A program made the position numbers and the translations under genes. The notes beneath the pieces were generated by a model, which searched no databases, was not told the DNA's origin, and saw nothing but the letters and a program-made list of their open reading frames with translations. Shown one piece after another: positions 1 through 6,832 of a stretch of 11,925 nt of DNA. This stretch comes from Methanosarcinales archaeon (GTDB lineage Archaea; Halobacteriota; Syntropharchaeia; Alkanophagales; Methanospirareceae). Position 1 is the first letter of the stretch; every line of letters starts with the position of its first letter. Where the stretch lies: the NCBI GenBank assembly GCA_025464275.1, contig JAODGR010000027.1:1-11925 (forward strand), read 5' to 3'.

Positions 1-56
1 GGTAATGCGCCACCTTGGTAAGGTGGAGACCGCGGGTTCAAACCCCGCCCAGGGCT
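1..56 (+). tRNA. tRNA-Thr (anticodon GGT), 5' end outside the window
   Basis: This is the 3' portion of a tRNA. The anticodon stem CCACC (10-14) pairs with GGTGG (22-26) around the 7-base loop TTGGTAA, which gives anticodon GGT at 17-19 and therefore decodes threonine codons ACC/ACU. The T arm is GCGGG-TTCAAAC-CCCGC (32-48) with perfect 5-bp pairing. The 3' acceptor strand CCAGGGC (49-55) is followed by U as discriminator base, which fits archaeal tRNA-Thr. No CCA is encoded. The 5' acceptor strand and most of the D arm lie before base 1. No intron is seen in the visible part. Confidence 0.93.
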
Positions 57-100
57 TTAATGGCAGCATGGCAGCAGGAAAGATAAAAAAAAGATGAAAG

Positions 101-1450
101 ATGAAGAGGGTGGTCACCATAGGTGGCTCTGATAGCAGTGGTGGCGCGGGAATACAGGCTGATATAAAGACTTTCGCCGCTATCGGCGTTCATGGCACGT
201 GTGTGCTCACTGCTGTTACCGCCCAGAACTCCATGGGCGTGCAGGATATCCTGGAAGTACCGGTTGAGGTTGTAAATGCACAGATGGAATCCATCATCAC
301 CGATATCGGGGTGGATTATGCGAAGACGGGGATGTTACCATCTTCCAAATCGATAATGGGAGTAGCATCGGTGCTGAGGGAGCATGCGGTGCCTTTTGTG
401 CTCGATCCAGTGCTGAAATCCGGTTCCGGTGGCACTCTGATGGACCCCGATGCGGTGGACACACTCCTGAAGCACCTGCTCCCGCTTTGCAATGTTGTAA
501 CCCCGAATATAGGTGAAGCGTCAGCACTCTCAGGGCTGGAGATAAGGACACTCTCAGAGATGAGAGAAGCAGCTATTGCGCTACATCAGATGGGTGCGCC
601 AGCAGTAATCATAAAGGGCGGGCATCTCGAGCGTGAGACCGCTGCGGGTAGAGCCACGGATATAGTATACGACGGTGAAACATTCAGGGAACTAACCCTG
701 GAGTATCAGATGAAGGGTGGGAGGATACTGCATGGGAGTGGCTGCTCATTCTCCGCAGCTCTGGCTGCCGAACTGGCAAAGGGGCACGATTTGTGGAGTG
801 CAGCGGGGAGGGCAAAGGCATTCGTGCATGATGCTATCATGCTCCACGAGCTCATCTCCAATTTCATGGTGGTGAATCCTGTGCACCGTCTGCGGGCGGA
901 TGCGGAGAGGTACAGGGTGCGGGAGAATGTCAGGGAGGCATTGAGGATGCTGAGTGGCATGAACGGTTTCAAAGAGGTCATACCCGAAGTTGGAACGAAC
1001 ATAGGCATGGCAATAGAAGATGCGAGAAGCGAGTATGATGTAGCAGCGGTGGATGGGAGGATACATCCCGTTCATGACCACGGGGCGCTACGGCTACTCT
1101 CAGGCTGTGTGGAGTTCGGGGTGAGCAGTCACATAGCACGGATGATACTGGCAATGATGAGGTATGATGCCGCTAAGAGGAGTGCAATCAACATTAAATA
1201 CACACCGGAGCTGGTATCAGCATGTGAAGATGCCGGACTCCGGGTATCATGGTTTGAACGCGATGACGAACCTCCAGGTGTGGCGACGATGGCATGGGGT
1301 GTGGAAGAAGCGGTGAAGCGGTGCGATAGCACTCCTGATGTCATATTCGACCGTGGTGGACGCGGTAAAGAGGCGATGATACGAATCTTTGACACCTCTG
1401 CAGTTGGTGTGGTGAAGAGATTGGAAGGGGTACTGAGGAGTGAGGGGTAA
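101..1450 (+). CDS. thiDN: Bifunctional HMP/HMP-P kinase - thiamine-phosphate synthase (ThiD-ThiN fusion)
   Basis: This 449-residue cytosolic enzyme of thiamine biosynthesis phosphorylates hydroxymethylpyrimidine (phosphate), then joins HMP-PP to thiazole phosphate to give thiamine phosphate. Residues 1-265 are a ribokinase-fold ThiD domain. It has the N-terminal IGGSDSSGGAGIQAD stretch (7-21), the 'VLTAVTAQNS' segment (35-44), 'DPVLKSGSG' (102-110), 'TPNIGEA' (134-140) and the active-site GSGC loop (212-215). Residues from about 275 are a ThiN domain with 'NIGMAIEDARSEYDVAAVDGRI' (300-321) and 'FDRGGRGKEAMIR' (416-428). The length is typical of archaeal ThiDN, where ThiN replaces the unrelated ThiE. 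The gene follows the tRNA by 44 bases and leads an apparent operon. ATG at 101 puts the glycine-rich motif at the usual distance. No TPP riboswitch would fit in the short upstream gap. Confidence 0.95.
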   Translation: MKRVVTIGGSDSSGGAGIQADIKTFAAIGVHGTCVLTAVTAQNSMGVQDILEVPVEVVNAQMESIITDIGVDYAKTGMLPSSKSIMGVASVLREHAVPFVLDPVLKSGSGGTLMDPDAVDTLLKHLLPLCNVVTPNIGEASALSGLEIRTLSEMREAAIALHQMGAPAVIIKGGHLERETAAGRATDIVYDGETFRELTLEYQMKGGRILHGSGCSFSAALAAELAKGHDLWSAAGRAKAFVHDAIMLHELISNFMVVNPVHRLRADAERYRVRENVREALRMLSGMNGFKEVIPEVGTNIGMAIEDARSEYDVAAVDGRIHPVHDHGALRLLSGCVEFGVSSHIARMILAMMRYDAAKRSAINIKYTPELVSACEDAGLRVSWFERDDEPPGVATMAWGVEEAVKRCDSTPDVIFDRGGRGKEAMIRIFDTSAVGVVKRLEGVLRSEG

Positions 1451-1496
1451 GGGGTGAGGGATGAGTGATGAGTGATGGTGGTGATGGTGATGATGG
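1451..1496 (+). repeat. GTGATG-rich low-complexity segment at the thiDN-dapF junction
   Basis: Between the thiDN stop and the conserved part of dapF the DNA is a degenerate run of GTG/ATG/GAT units with G-rich spacers. It has almost no C on the plus strand. In the dapF frame it is open from 1472 and reads as alternating Met and Val codons, so several start codons stand in series (GTG 1472; ATG 1475, 1484, 1490 and 1493). It looks like slippage-prone spacer DNA. GGGGTGAGGG (1451-1460) could act as an upstream ribosome-binding stretch. Confidence 0.6.
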
Positions 1497-2368
1497 AGAG
1501 GAGAATTAAATTCACGAAGATGCACGGCTGTGGGAATGATTTCATACTGATTGACGAGCACGAGGTGGAGGTGATACCAGAGCGCTACAAGAGGCAGCTG
1601 AGCAGGGAGTTATGTAGACGCCGGTTCTCGATAGGCGCTGACGGGCTCATCTTCGTCTGTAAGCCCAACCCCGGTTATGACGCACGAATGCGGATATTCA
1701 ATGCAGACGGGTCAGAGGCGGAGATGAGTGGAAACGGTATGCGATGCTTTGCTAAATATGTTTATGAGCACGGACTGGTCTCAGAGCCGCGAATGAGGGT
1801 GGAGACACCGGGTGGTGAGATAGTGGCTGAGGTGCGAGCCGCCATGATACGTGTATTTATGGGCAAGCCACGATTTATCCGCGTGAATGAGCCCCTATAC
1901 GTGAATGACCGGATAGGGGAGGTAAAATTGACTTCACTCAGCCTTGGAAACCCTCATGCTGTCCTCATTCTCCACTCACTCGACGAGCTGGGTGCGGATG
2001 CAGATGCAGATATAGATATGGATACTGTGGGGAGGAGTATAGAGTCGCATCCCGCTTTCCCGGAGCGGACGAATGTAGATTTCGTGTTACTGGGCGAAGA
2101 GGGGGGATGCGGCGGAGGAGATAGATGTGTGGAGGAGATAACGGTGAGGACATACGAGCGAGGTGTGGGTGAGACGTTATCGTGTGGAACGGGCTCGACC
2201 GCTTCTGTACTCACGTTGAACAAGCTCGGGTTTGTCAAGCATGGTACAACGGTAACGGTGCACACGCGGGGTGGTGATCTCTGGGTGGAGGTGAAAGAGG
2301 AGGGTGCATATCTCACAGGACCTGCGGAGGAGGTGTTTGAGGGTACTCTCTCACTCACGTTACGATGA
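1493..2368 (+). CDS. dapF: Diaminopimelate epimerase
   Basis: The enzyme interconverts LL- and meso-diaminopimelate, the last step before lysine in the diaminopimelate pathway, by a PLP-independent two-cysteine racemase mechanism. From ATG 1493 the protein is 291 residues, near family length. It begins MERRIKFTKMHGCGNDF, matching the canonical N-terminus. Both catalytic cysteines are present: Cys85 in 'EMSGNGMRC' and Cys231 in 'GETLSCGTGS'. Supporting motifs are 'GNPHAV' and 'PERTNVDFV'. The frame is open back to GTG 1472, but the extra residues (MMVVMVM) are low-complexity and probably untranslated; ATG 1490 is equally possible. Two acidic or Gly-rich inserts, one reading GADADADIDMD and one near 'GEEGGCGGGD', look like local expansions at surface loops. 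It overlaps ubiX by ATGA. Confidence 0.94.
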   Translation: MERRIKFTKMHGCGNDFILIDEHEVEVIPERYKRQLSRELCRRRFSIGADGLIFVCKPNPGYDARMRIFNADGSEAEMSGNGMRCFAKYVYEHGLVSEPRMRVETPGGEIVAEVRAAMIRVFMGKPRFIRVNEPLYVNDRIGEVKLTSLSLGNPHAVLILHSLDELGADADADIDMDTVGRSIESHPAFPERTNVDFVLLGEEGGCGGGDRCVEEITVRTYERGVGETLSCGTGSTASVLTLNKLGFVKHGTTVTVHTRGGDLWVEVKEEGAYLTGPAEEVFEGTLSLTLR

Positions 2369-2937
2369 GGTTGATAATAGGGGTAACAGGTGCGAGTGGC
2401 GCGATATACGCGAAGAGATTGCTGGAGATGCTGCACGAACTGCATGTGGAGGTTGATTTGATCGTCACCTCCTGCGGACGCTACATAATGGAATACGAAC
2501 TCGGAGTGAAGTACGAGCACTTAGCGAAGTTAGCGACACATGTATGGGACGCTGGTGATATGAGTGCCGACATCGCAAGTGGCTCGCACACACACCTGTG
2601 CGATGGGCTGGTGGTAATCCCGTGCACGATGAACACGGTGGCAAAGATGGCACACGGGATAGCGGATAATCTCCTCTTACGCACATTTGATGTGATGCTG
2701 AAGGTGAGAGGGGATGGGAGTGGAGTGGTCATTGTACCACGTGAGACACCACTGAATGAGAATCATCTCGAGAATCTGCTCAGGCTGAGGCGGATGGGTG
2801 TGACGATTATACCTCCTGTGACTGCGTTCTACCACCATCCGAAGTCGATTCAGGACCTGGTGGACTTCATCGTCGCGCTCATCCTTGACCACTTCGGGCT
2901 GCCACATGCACTGGTACCGAGATGGAAAAAGCCATAG
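2365..2937 (+). CDS. ubiX: Flavin prenyltransferase (UbiX/Pad1 family)
   Basis: This 190-residue protein would attach a dimethylallyl group to FMN, making the prenylated FMN cofactor used by UbiD-type decarboxylases. Visible signatures are the N-terminal GVTGASGAIYAKRL (6-19, FMN phosphate site), 'VIPCTMNTVAKMAHGIADNLLLR' (84-106), 'VPRETPLNENHLENLL' (124-139) with the conserved PRETPL, and 'FYHHP' near 155. In archaea prenyl-FMN serves, among other things, the UbiD-like decarboxylase of the modified mevalonate pathway to isoprenoid lipids; that role here is inference, since no UbiD partner is in the window. The start ATG at 2365 overlaps the dapF stop by 4 bases, so translational coupling is likely. 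The 3' end overlaps the next frame by 16 bases if that gene starts at 2922. Confidence 0.93.
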   Translation: MRLIIGVTGASGAIYAKRLLEMLHELHVEVDLIVTSCGRYIMEYELGVKYEHLAKLATHVWDAGDMSADIASGSHTHLCDGLVVIPCTMNTVAKMAHGIADNLLLRTFDVMLKVRGDGSGVVIVPRETPLNENHLENLLRLRRMGVTIIPPVTAFYHHPKSIQDLVDFIVALILDHFGLPHALVPRWKKP

Positions 2938-4361
2938 GTAAAGTAAAGATGAGCGAGGAGGTCTATAATATACCGAGGGTGGTAATTGCAGGCGACCGGA
3001 GCTCTGCAGGCAAGACCACCATCTGCATCGGGGTATTGAGTGCTTTACACGCGCGTGGATTCTCTGTTCAGGGCTTCAAAGTCGGGCTTGACTATATAGA
3101 CCCCGGATTTCATACCCTCGTCTCCGGGAGGCAGTCGAGGAATCTGGATGGTTTTCTCATGTCTCGGGGTGTGGTGGAGGAGATATTTTGGCGGGCTTGT
3201 GAAGGAGCGGATATAGCAATTATAGAAGGGGTGAGGGGGCTATATGAGGGTCTGAACCACCGCAGTGATGTGGGAAGTACCGCGGAGATAGCAAAGATTC
3301 TGCAGTCACCGGTCATACTGGTGGTGGATGCAGCGAGCATAACGAGGAGTGCAGCCGCGCTGGTCAGTGGATACATGAGCTTTGACCCGGGAGTGAGGAT
3401 ACTGGGGGTTATATTGAACAATATCGGGAGCGAGCGCCACGGTGAGAAGGCAGAGCGAGCGGTGGAGGAGTACTGCGGGGTGGAAGTAATAGGGAAGATA
3501 CCCCGTAAGAGCGAACTCTCAATCTCCATGCGCCATCTCGGCTTGATTACCGCGATGGAATGTAAAAACAGGTGGGATGAGTTCAATAAAGTGCTGAACA
3601 GGATAAGAGAGACAGTGGAGGCAAATCTGGACATCTATGCGTTGCTGGAGATAGCGAATACCGCACCAGAGCTGAGCATACCGGAGGAATCGAGACTCTT
3701 CTCCCGCCGTGCACCTGAACGTGTCAGGATTGGCGTCGCATTCGATGAGGCTTTTAATTTCTATTACCCTGATACGCTCGATCTACTCAGGCTGGCGGGA
3801 GCGGAGCTGGTATTTTTCAGTCCAATAAGGGCGACCAGTCTACCAGAAGGGCTGGATGCATTGTATATCGGTGGTGGATTCCCGGAGATTTATGCTCCTG
3901 AACTATCCTCGAATACCGGGATGCTACATGCCATCGGTGCTTTCCATGATGCTCATGGTGTGATGTATGCGGAATGTGGGGGGTTGATGTATCTACTTGA
4001 TGAACTGGAATACGGGGGTGAGAGTTTCGGGATGTGCGGTGTGATAGAGGGGAGGGTGAAATTCCGTGAACGGCGATTGGTGAACTATGTGGAGGGTGAA
4101 TTCAGAAGGGATTGTATCATCGGGAGGCGCGGTGTGCGATTCAAGGGGCATGAGTTCCATCGCTCTGAGATAGAGCTCTACAACGGTGACAAAGACAAAG
4201 ACAGGTTTGCATACCGGATAAGGAGGGGGGAGGGCATCTATGAAGGACTGGACGGGCTAATCACGAATAACTGCCTCGCATCTTATACACACCTCCATGC
4301 CGCCTCGTACACCGATTTCGCTCCCCTTTTCGTCGATAGTGCTGCGAACGCGAAGCCATGA
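2922..4361 (+). CDS. cfbB: Cobyrinate / Ni-sirohydrochlorin a,c-diamide synthase (CfbB/CobB family)
   Basis: This is an ATP- and glutamine-dependent amidotransferase (479 residues) that amidates the a and c acetate side chains of a tetrapyrrole. The substrate would be cobyrinic acid for B12 or Ni-sirohydrochlorin for coenzyme F430; sequence reading alone does not separate the two. The N-terminal half is a dethiobiotin-synthetase-like ATPase with P-loop GDRSSAGKTT (24-33), 'GLDYIDPGFH' (55-64) and 'IEGVRGLYEG' (101-110). The C-terminal half is a triad-type glutaminase domain with 'YIGGGFPE' (315-322), nucleophile Cys352 in 'AECGGLMYLLDE' and terminal His residues in 'ASYTHLHAAS' (453-462). An internal ATG at 2949 (Met10) would remove the overlap with ubiX and is a credible alternative start. 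The stop overlaps cysC by ATGA. The hdr genes nearby make the F430 role attractive, so the symbol is tentative; it could be cobB. Confidence 0.9.
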   Translation: MEKAIGKVKMSEEVYNIPRVVIAGDRSSAGKTTICIGVLSALHARGFSVQGFKVGLDYIDPGFHTLVSGRQSRNLDGFLMSRGVVEEIFWRACEGADIAIIEGVRGLYEGLNHRSDVGSTAEIAKILQSPVILVVDAASITRSAAALVSGYMSFDPGVRILGVILNNIGSERHGEKAERAVEEYCGVEVIGKIPRKSELSISMRHLGLITAMECKNRWDEFNKVLNRIRETVEANLDIYALLEIANTAPELSIPEESRLFSRRAPERVRIGVAFDEAFNFYYPDTLDLLRLAGAELVFFSPIRATSLPEGLDALYIGGGFPEIYAPELSSNTGMLHAIGAFHDAHGVMYAECGGLMYLLDELEYGGESFGMCGVIEGRVKFRERRLVNYVEGEFRRDCIIGRRGVRFKGHEFHRSEIELYNGDKDKDRFAYRIRRGEGIYEGLDGLITNNCLASYTHLHAASYTDFAPLFVDSAANAKP

Positions 4362-4921
4362 GCTGGGCAATCTGGATAACCGGTTTACCAGGGAGTGGTA
4401 AGACCACAATCGCACATAGAGTACATGATATGCTGTTAAACGCGGGTATGAAGGTGAAGGTGCTTGAACTCGATGAGATAAGGCGATTCATAACGCCAGA
4501 GCCTTCGTACTCGGAAGAAGAACGCGGGATCGTCTATGCCGCCCTGGTTTATATGGCGAAGCTGATGGTGACCGAATGTGAGATGCCGGTGATAATGGAT
4601 GCCACGGCGAACAGGAGGAGATACCGTGATAGAGCCCGTGAGAGTATCCCTGATTTCGCAGAGGTGTACGTGAAGTGCTCACTGGAGACTTGCATGGAGA
4701 GGGAGAGTACCAGGAGTGCAGTACACGCACCCCCCGGGATATACAGGAAGGCGAGAGAAGGAGGAGCACCGGTACCGGGTGTGAATGTCCCGTATGAGGA
4801 GCCTCTGCGCCCTGAGGTGGTGGTGGATACCGAGCGGATGAGTGTGGAGGAGTGCGCGGAGAGGATAATAGGGTTTTTAAGGGATAGAGGCTGGTGGGTG
4901 GAACCGGCAAGAAGCACGTAA
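4358..4921 (+). CDS. cysC: Adenylylsulfate kinase-like P-loop kinase (CysC family)
   Basis: This is a 187-residue P-loop kinase whose closest recognisable family is APS kinase, which makes PAPS from adenylylsulfate and ATP. Evidence is the N-terminal WITGLPGSGKTTIA (6-19), 'VLELDEIRRFITP' (35-47) in the place of the usual LDGDxxR, 'EVYVKCSLETCMERE' (102-116), 'IYRKAREG' (128-135) followed by 'VPGVNVPYEEPLRPEVVVDT' (139-158), the last matching the family's 'tGIdsPYE.P..PelvldT' pattern. The region that normally reads ISPYR..R, with the active-site Ser, is instead DATANRRRYRDRAR (81-94), so the substrate could differ. It is last in the operon and overlaps the amidotransferase gene by ATGA. No ATP sulfurylase or PAPS reductase is in the window. 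The fold is certain; the exact reaction is not. Confidence 0.82.
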   Translation: MSWAIWITGLPGSGKTTIAHRVHDMLLNAGMKVKVLELDEIRRFITPEPSYSEEERGIVYAALVYMAKLMVTECEMPVIMDATANRRRYRDRARESIPDFAEVYVKCSLETCMERESTRSAVHAPPGIYRKAREGGAPVPGVNVPYEEPLRPEVVVDTERMSVEECAERIIGFLRDRGWWVEPARST

Positions 4922-4945
4922 GAAAGAGGATAAAAATAAAAATAG

Positions 4946-4960
4946 CAAATTATTTATATT
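4946..4960 (+). promoter_or_regulatory. Putative archaeal promoter (TATA box) for hdrCB
   Basis: The 88-base gap after cysC is strongly A/T-rich. TTTATATT at 4953-4960 matches an archaeal TATA box and is preceded by an A-rich stretch (GCAAAT, 4945-4950) that could serve as BRE. A start of transcription about 25 bases downstream would fall near 4982-4988, leaving a short leader containing the Shine-Dalgarno sequence. This separates hdrCB from the upstream five-gene unit, though read-through is possible. Confidence 0.6.
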
Positions 4961-4995
4961 GTGAATCTTAAGCATCTAAGAAAGGAGAGAAGAAT

Positions 4996-5003
4996 AAGGA
5001 GGT
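4996..5003 (+). promoter_or_regulatory. Strong Shine-Dalgarno sequence for hdrC
   Basis: AAGGAGGT lies 6 bases before ATG 5010. It is the best ribosome-binding site in the window and fixes the hdrC start. It suggests the Hdr subunits are made at a high level. Confidence 0.85.
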
Positions 5004-5009
5004 ATTCGA

Positions 5010-5576
5010 ATGGGGACGCTATATGAGGATATAGTCGATTACGGGGGTGAAGTATTTGGCAGGGAGCATATGGAGACGCTCAAGGAATGCGTTCAGTGTG
5101 GCAAGTGCACGGGCGGGTGTCCATCGGGGAGGAATACGGCATTAAGGACCCGGAAATTGATGCAGATGGCTCTACTGGACCTGAGGGAGGAGATATTTAA
5201 CGCACCTGAACTGTGGTTCTGCACAACATGTTTCACCTGCTATGAGAGATGCCCCAAAGGTGTGAAGACCACGGATATAATAAGGACGATAAGGAACTTA
5301 GCAGCGAAGGAGGGGCATATGTCTGTCCCACACCGGATGATAGGCGTTTATGTGTTGAAGACTGGTCATGCTGTACCGATAGGACCTGACCAGATGAAGC
5401 TGAGGGAGAAGGTGGGGCTTGCTTCTCAGCCACCCACCACACAGCATCCGGACAACAAGGATCAGCTGGAGCAGGTGCGAACGATATTCAAAAGCACGGG
5501 TTACGATGCGATGATAGATTTCGACTGGGAGACGATGAATCTAAGGGGTATGGAGAAGAAGGAGGGTAAGAAATGA
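5010..5576 (+). CDS. hdrC: CoB-CoM heterodisulfide reductase, iron-sulfur subunit C
   Basis: HdrC is the small ferredoxin-like subunit of soluble heterodisulfide reductase. It passes electrons from HdrA to the active-site subunit HdrB. The 188-residue protein has two complete 4Fe-4S motifs: Cys27-30-33-37 in CVQCGKCTGGCPSG, and Cys71-74-77-81 in CTTCFTCYERCPKG. 'WFCTTCFTCYERCPKGVKTTDII' is characteristic of HdrC rather than of SdhB/FrdB-type subunits. No membrane segment is seen, so it is the cytosolic type. It has its own TATA box and strong SD, and its stop overlaps the hdrB start by ATGA. The C-terminal part after about residue 125 is hydrophilic and Lys-rich. Confidence 0.93.
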   Translation: MGTLYEDIVDYGGEVFGREHMETLKECVQCGKCTGGCPSGRNTALRTRKLMQMALLDLREEIFNAPELWFCTTCFTCYERCPKGVKTTDIIRTIRNLAAKEGHMSVPHRMIGVYVLKTGHAVPIGPDQMKLREKVGLASQPPTTQHPDNKDQLEQVRTIFKSTGYDAMIDFDWETMNLRGMEKKEGKK

Positions 5577-6463
5577 CCGAGAGTCTGGGTACATATGCTT
5601 ATTTCTTAGGTTGTATCACCCCGAACAGGTATCCGGGTATAGAAGCGGCGACGAAGAAGGTGTTTAAGGAGTTCGGGATAGAGACGAAGGAGATGGTAGG
5701 CGCTTCTTGCTGCCCTGCCCCGGGTGTCTTTGGCTCTTTCGATTTGCATACCTGGCTACCGGTTGCTGCACGTAATCTCGCAATTGCGGAGGAGATGGAG
5801 CTTGAGATATATGTGACGTGTAATGGCTGCTATGGCTCACTCCAGGAGGCTGACCACCTGCTGAAGACGCATCCGAACGTGAAGGAGAAGGTTAATAAGA
5901 TACTTTCCAAATTCGGCAGGGAATACAAAGGAACTACAAAGGTGAACCATTCGATTGTGATTCTTCATGATGTCATCGGTCTGGACAGGCTAAAGGAGAA
6001 GATAAAGAAGCCGCTGGATGATGTGAATGTCGCAGTGCATTATGGCTGCCATTTCCTCAAGCCGAGTGAGGTGCGGGGGCACGGGTCTTCAGAGACGCCA
6101 TATATCCTGGAGGACCTGATACGGGTAACGGGAGCGAAGGATGTGGATTACAAGGACAAATTGATGTGCTGTGGTGCAGGAGGCGGTAATCGAACCGCAG
6201 ATACTGTGCAATCACTTGAATGGACACGCCAGAAGCTGGTGAATGCAATGATGGCGGGGTGTGACTGTATGGTGCATCCATGTGCGTTCTGCCATCTGCA
6301 GCTTGACCGTGGACAGGCGGAGATGAACAAGGCATTTGGCACTTCATTCAATTTCCCCATACTCTTTGCCACGCAGTTCATCGGACTGGCAATGGGTATG
6401 AGCCAGGAAGAACTTGGACTGGACATCCAGACCTCGACGATGCCAGAGAAGTTAATAAAATAA
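5573..6463 (+). CDS. hdrB: CoB-CoM heterodisulfide reductase, catalytic subunit B
   Basis: HdrB carries the site where CoM-S-S-CoB is cleaved, or formed in the reverse direction. The 296-residue protein has the two CCG domains that bind the non-cubane 4Fe-4S clusters. The first has Cys14, Cys46-Cys47, Cys83 and Cys86 (CX31CCX35CXXC). The second has Cys159, Cys199-Cys200, Cys237 and Cys240 (CX39CCX36CXXC), within 'HYGCHFLKPSE', 'MCCGAGGGNR' and 'HPCAFCHLQLD'. All ligands are intact, so the enzyme should be active. It is translationally coupled to hdrC by a 4-base overlap. Its HdrA partner is encoded on the other strand about 3 kb away. CCG proteins of lactate or glycolate oxidases were considered, but the tandem with HdrC and these motifs fit HdrB best. 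Confidence 0.94.
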   Translation: MTESLGTYAYFLGCITPNRYPGIEAATKKVFKEFGIETKEMVGASCCPAPGVFGSFDLHTWLPVAARNLAIAEEMELEIYVTCNGCYGSLQEADHLLKTHPNVKEKVNKILSKFGREYKGTTKVNHSIVILHDVIGLDRLKEKIKKPLDDVNVAVHYGCHFLKPSEVRGHGSSETPYILEDLIRVTGAKDVDYKDKLMCCGAGGGNRTADTVQSLEWTRQKLVNAMMAGCDCMVHPCAFCHLQLDRGQAEMNKAFGTSFNFPILFATQFIGLAMGMSQEELGLDIQTSTMPEKLIK

Positions 6464-6515
6464 AAATAAAGAAGAGAGGTAAAGAGATAATTTCTTTTTC
6501 TCCTTTCTCTTTTAT
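6455..6515. terminator. Bidirectional transcription terminator region between convergent genes
   Basis: hdrB ends at 6463 on the plus strand and the minus-strand block ends at 6552, so transcripts converge here. From 6490 to 6515 the plus strand is a run of T-tracts broken by C, suitable for archaeal oligo(T) termination of hdrCB. From about 6455 to 6472 the plus strand is A-rich, so the minus strand is T-rich and can end the EF-1A/uS10 transcript. Only an imperfect purine/pyrimidine hairpin is possible. The rest of the gap (6516-6551) holds a short CACAGCA tandem duplication and nothing else I recognise. Confidence 0.55.
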
Positions 6516-6551
6516 TATCCTATCACAGCACACAGCACAGCTCTACCTACC

Positions 6552-6776
6552 CTACCACAGCTTTTGAACTCTTGGTAAAAGTGCGCGGAACCGCCCCTTC
6601 TCCTGCCTGACAGCGCGCAGGTCCCTCTCCTTCTCCACTATCTTGTTTATCAGTTCAGTCCGCTGCGATTCCTCCGATACTTTTTGCAGCTCCGCTACCA
6701 GCCCGTCTATCTCCCTGATCAGCTTTACTATCTCCTCATCCTTCTTCTTTATCTCCTCTTCTGGTACTACAGCCAT
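6552..6776 (-). CDS. Small coiled-coil protein of unknown function
   Basis: I do not recognise this 74-residue protein. After a short head (MAVVPEEE) it is an almost unbroken charged heptad-like helix (about residues 8-62), rich in Glu, Lys, Arg and Ile/Leu, then a basic tail RFRALLPRVQKLW. There is no Cys, no signal peptide and no membrane segment. The start ATG at 6776 has a good SD (GAGGT on the minus strand, 6781-6785). The gene lies 56 bases downstream of uS10 on the same strand and ends just before the convergent terminator, so it is probably cotranscribed with EF-1A and uS10. The clean SD, the low Cys content and the position support a real gene. A role near translation is only suggested by the neighbours; a prefoldin-like or structural coiled coil is also possible. 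Confidence 0.7.
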   Translation of the reverse strand: MAVVPEEEIKKKDEEIVKLIREIDGLVAELQKVSEESQRTELINKIVEKERDLRAVRQEKGRFRALLPRVQKLW

Positions 6777-6832
6777 TTTTACCTCACTATTATGCCTCTC
6801 ACTCCTGATACTATTTATCCCTTTCTATTTTT

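Noticed and set aside
57..100. Possible TPP riboswitch or promoter before thiDN
   Set aside because: The gap is only 44 bases. It holds an oligo(A) stretch but no riboswitch core, and the A-rich stretch is too close to the ATG to be a normal TATA box.
1..100. Integration site at the tRNA-Thr gene
   Set aside because: No direct repeat of the tRNA 3' end, integrase or phage-like gene is found downstream; the following genes are housekeeping.
1247..1561. Minus-strand frame with a run of eight histidines
   Set aside because: The His run is only the reverse complement of the GTGATG spacer before dapF, and the rest of the frame lies antisense to thiDN and dapF without any known motif.
5010..6463. 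Alternative reading of hdrCB as a lactate/glycolate oxidase or fumarate reductase pair
   Set aside because: The Cys patterns and the 'MCCGAGGGNR' and 'WFCTTCFTCYERCPKG' segments fit HdrB and HdrC, and hdrA is nearby.
6523..6545. Short CACAGCA tandem repeat as CRISPR or attachment site
   Set aside because: There are only two and a half copies of a 7-base unit, with no spacers, no integrase and no tRNA nearby.
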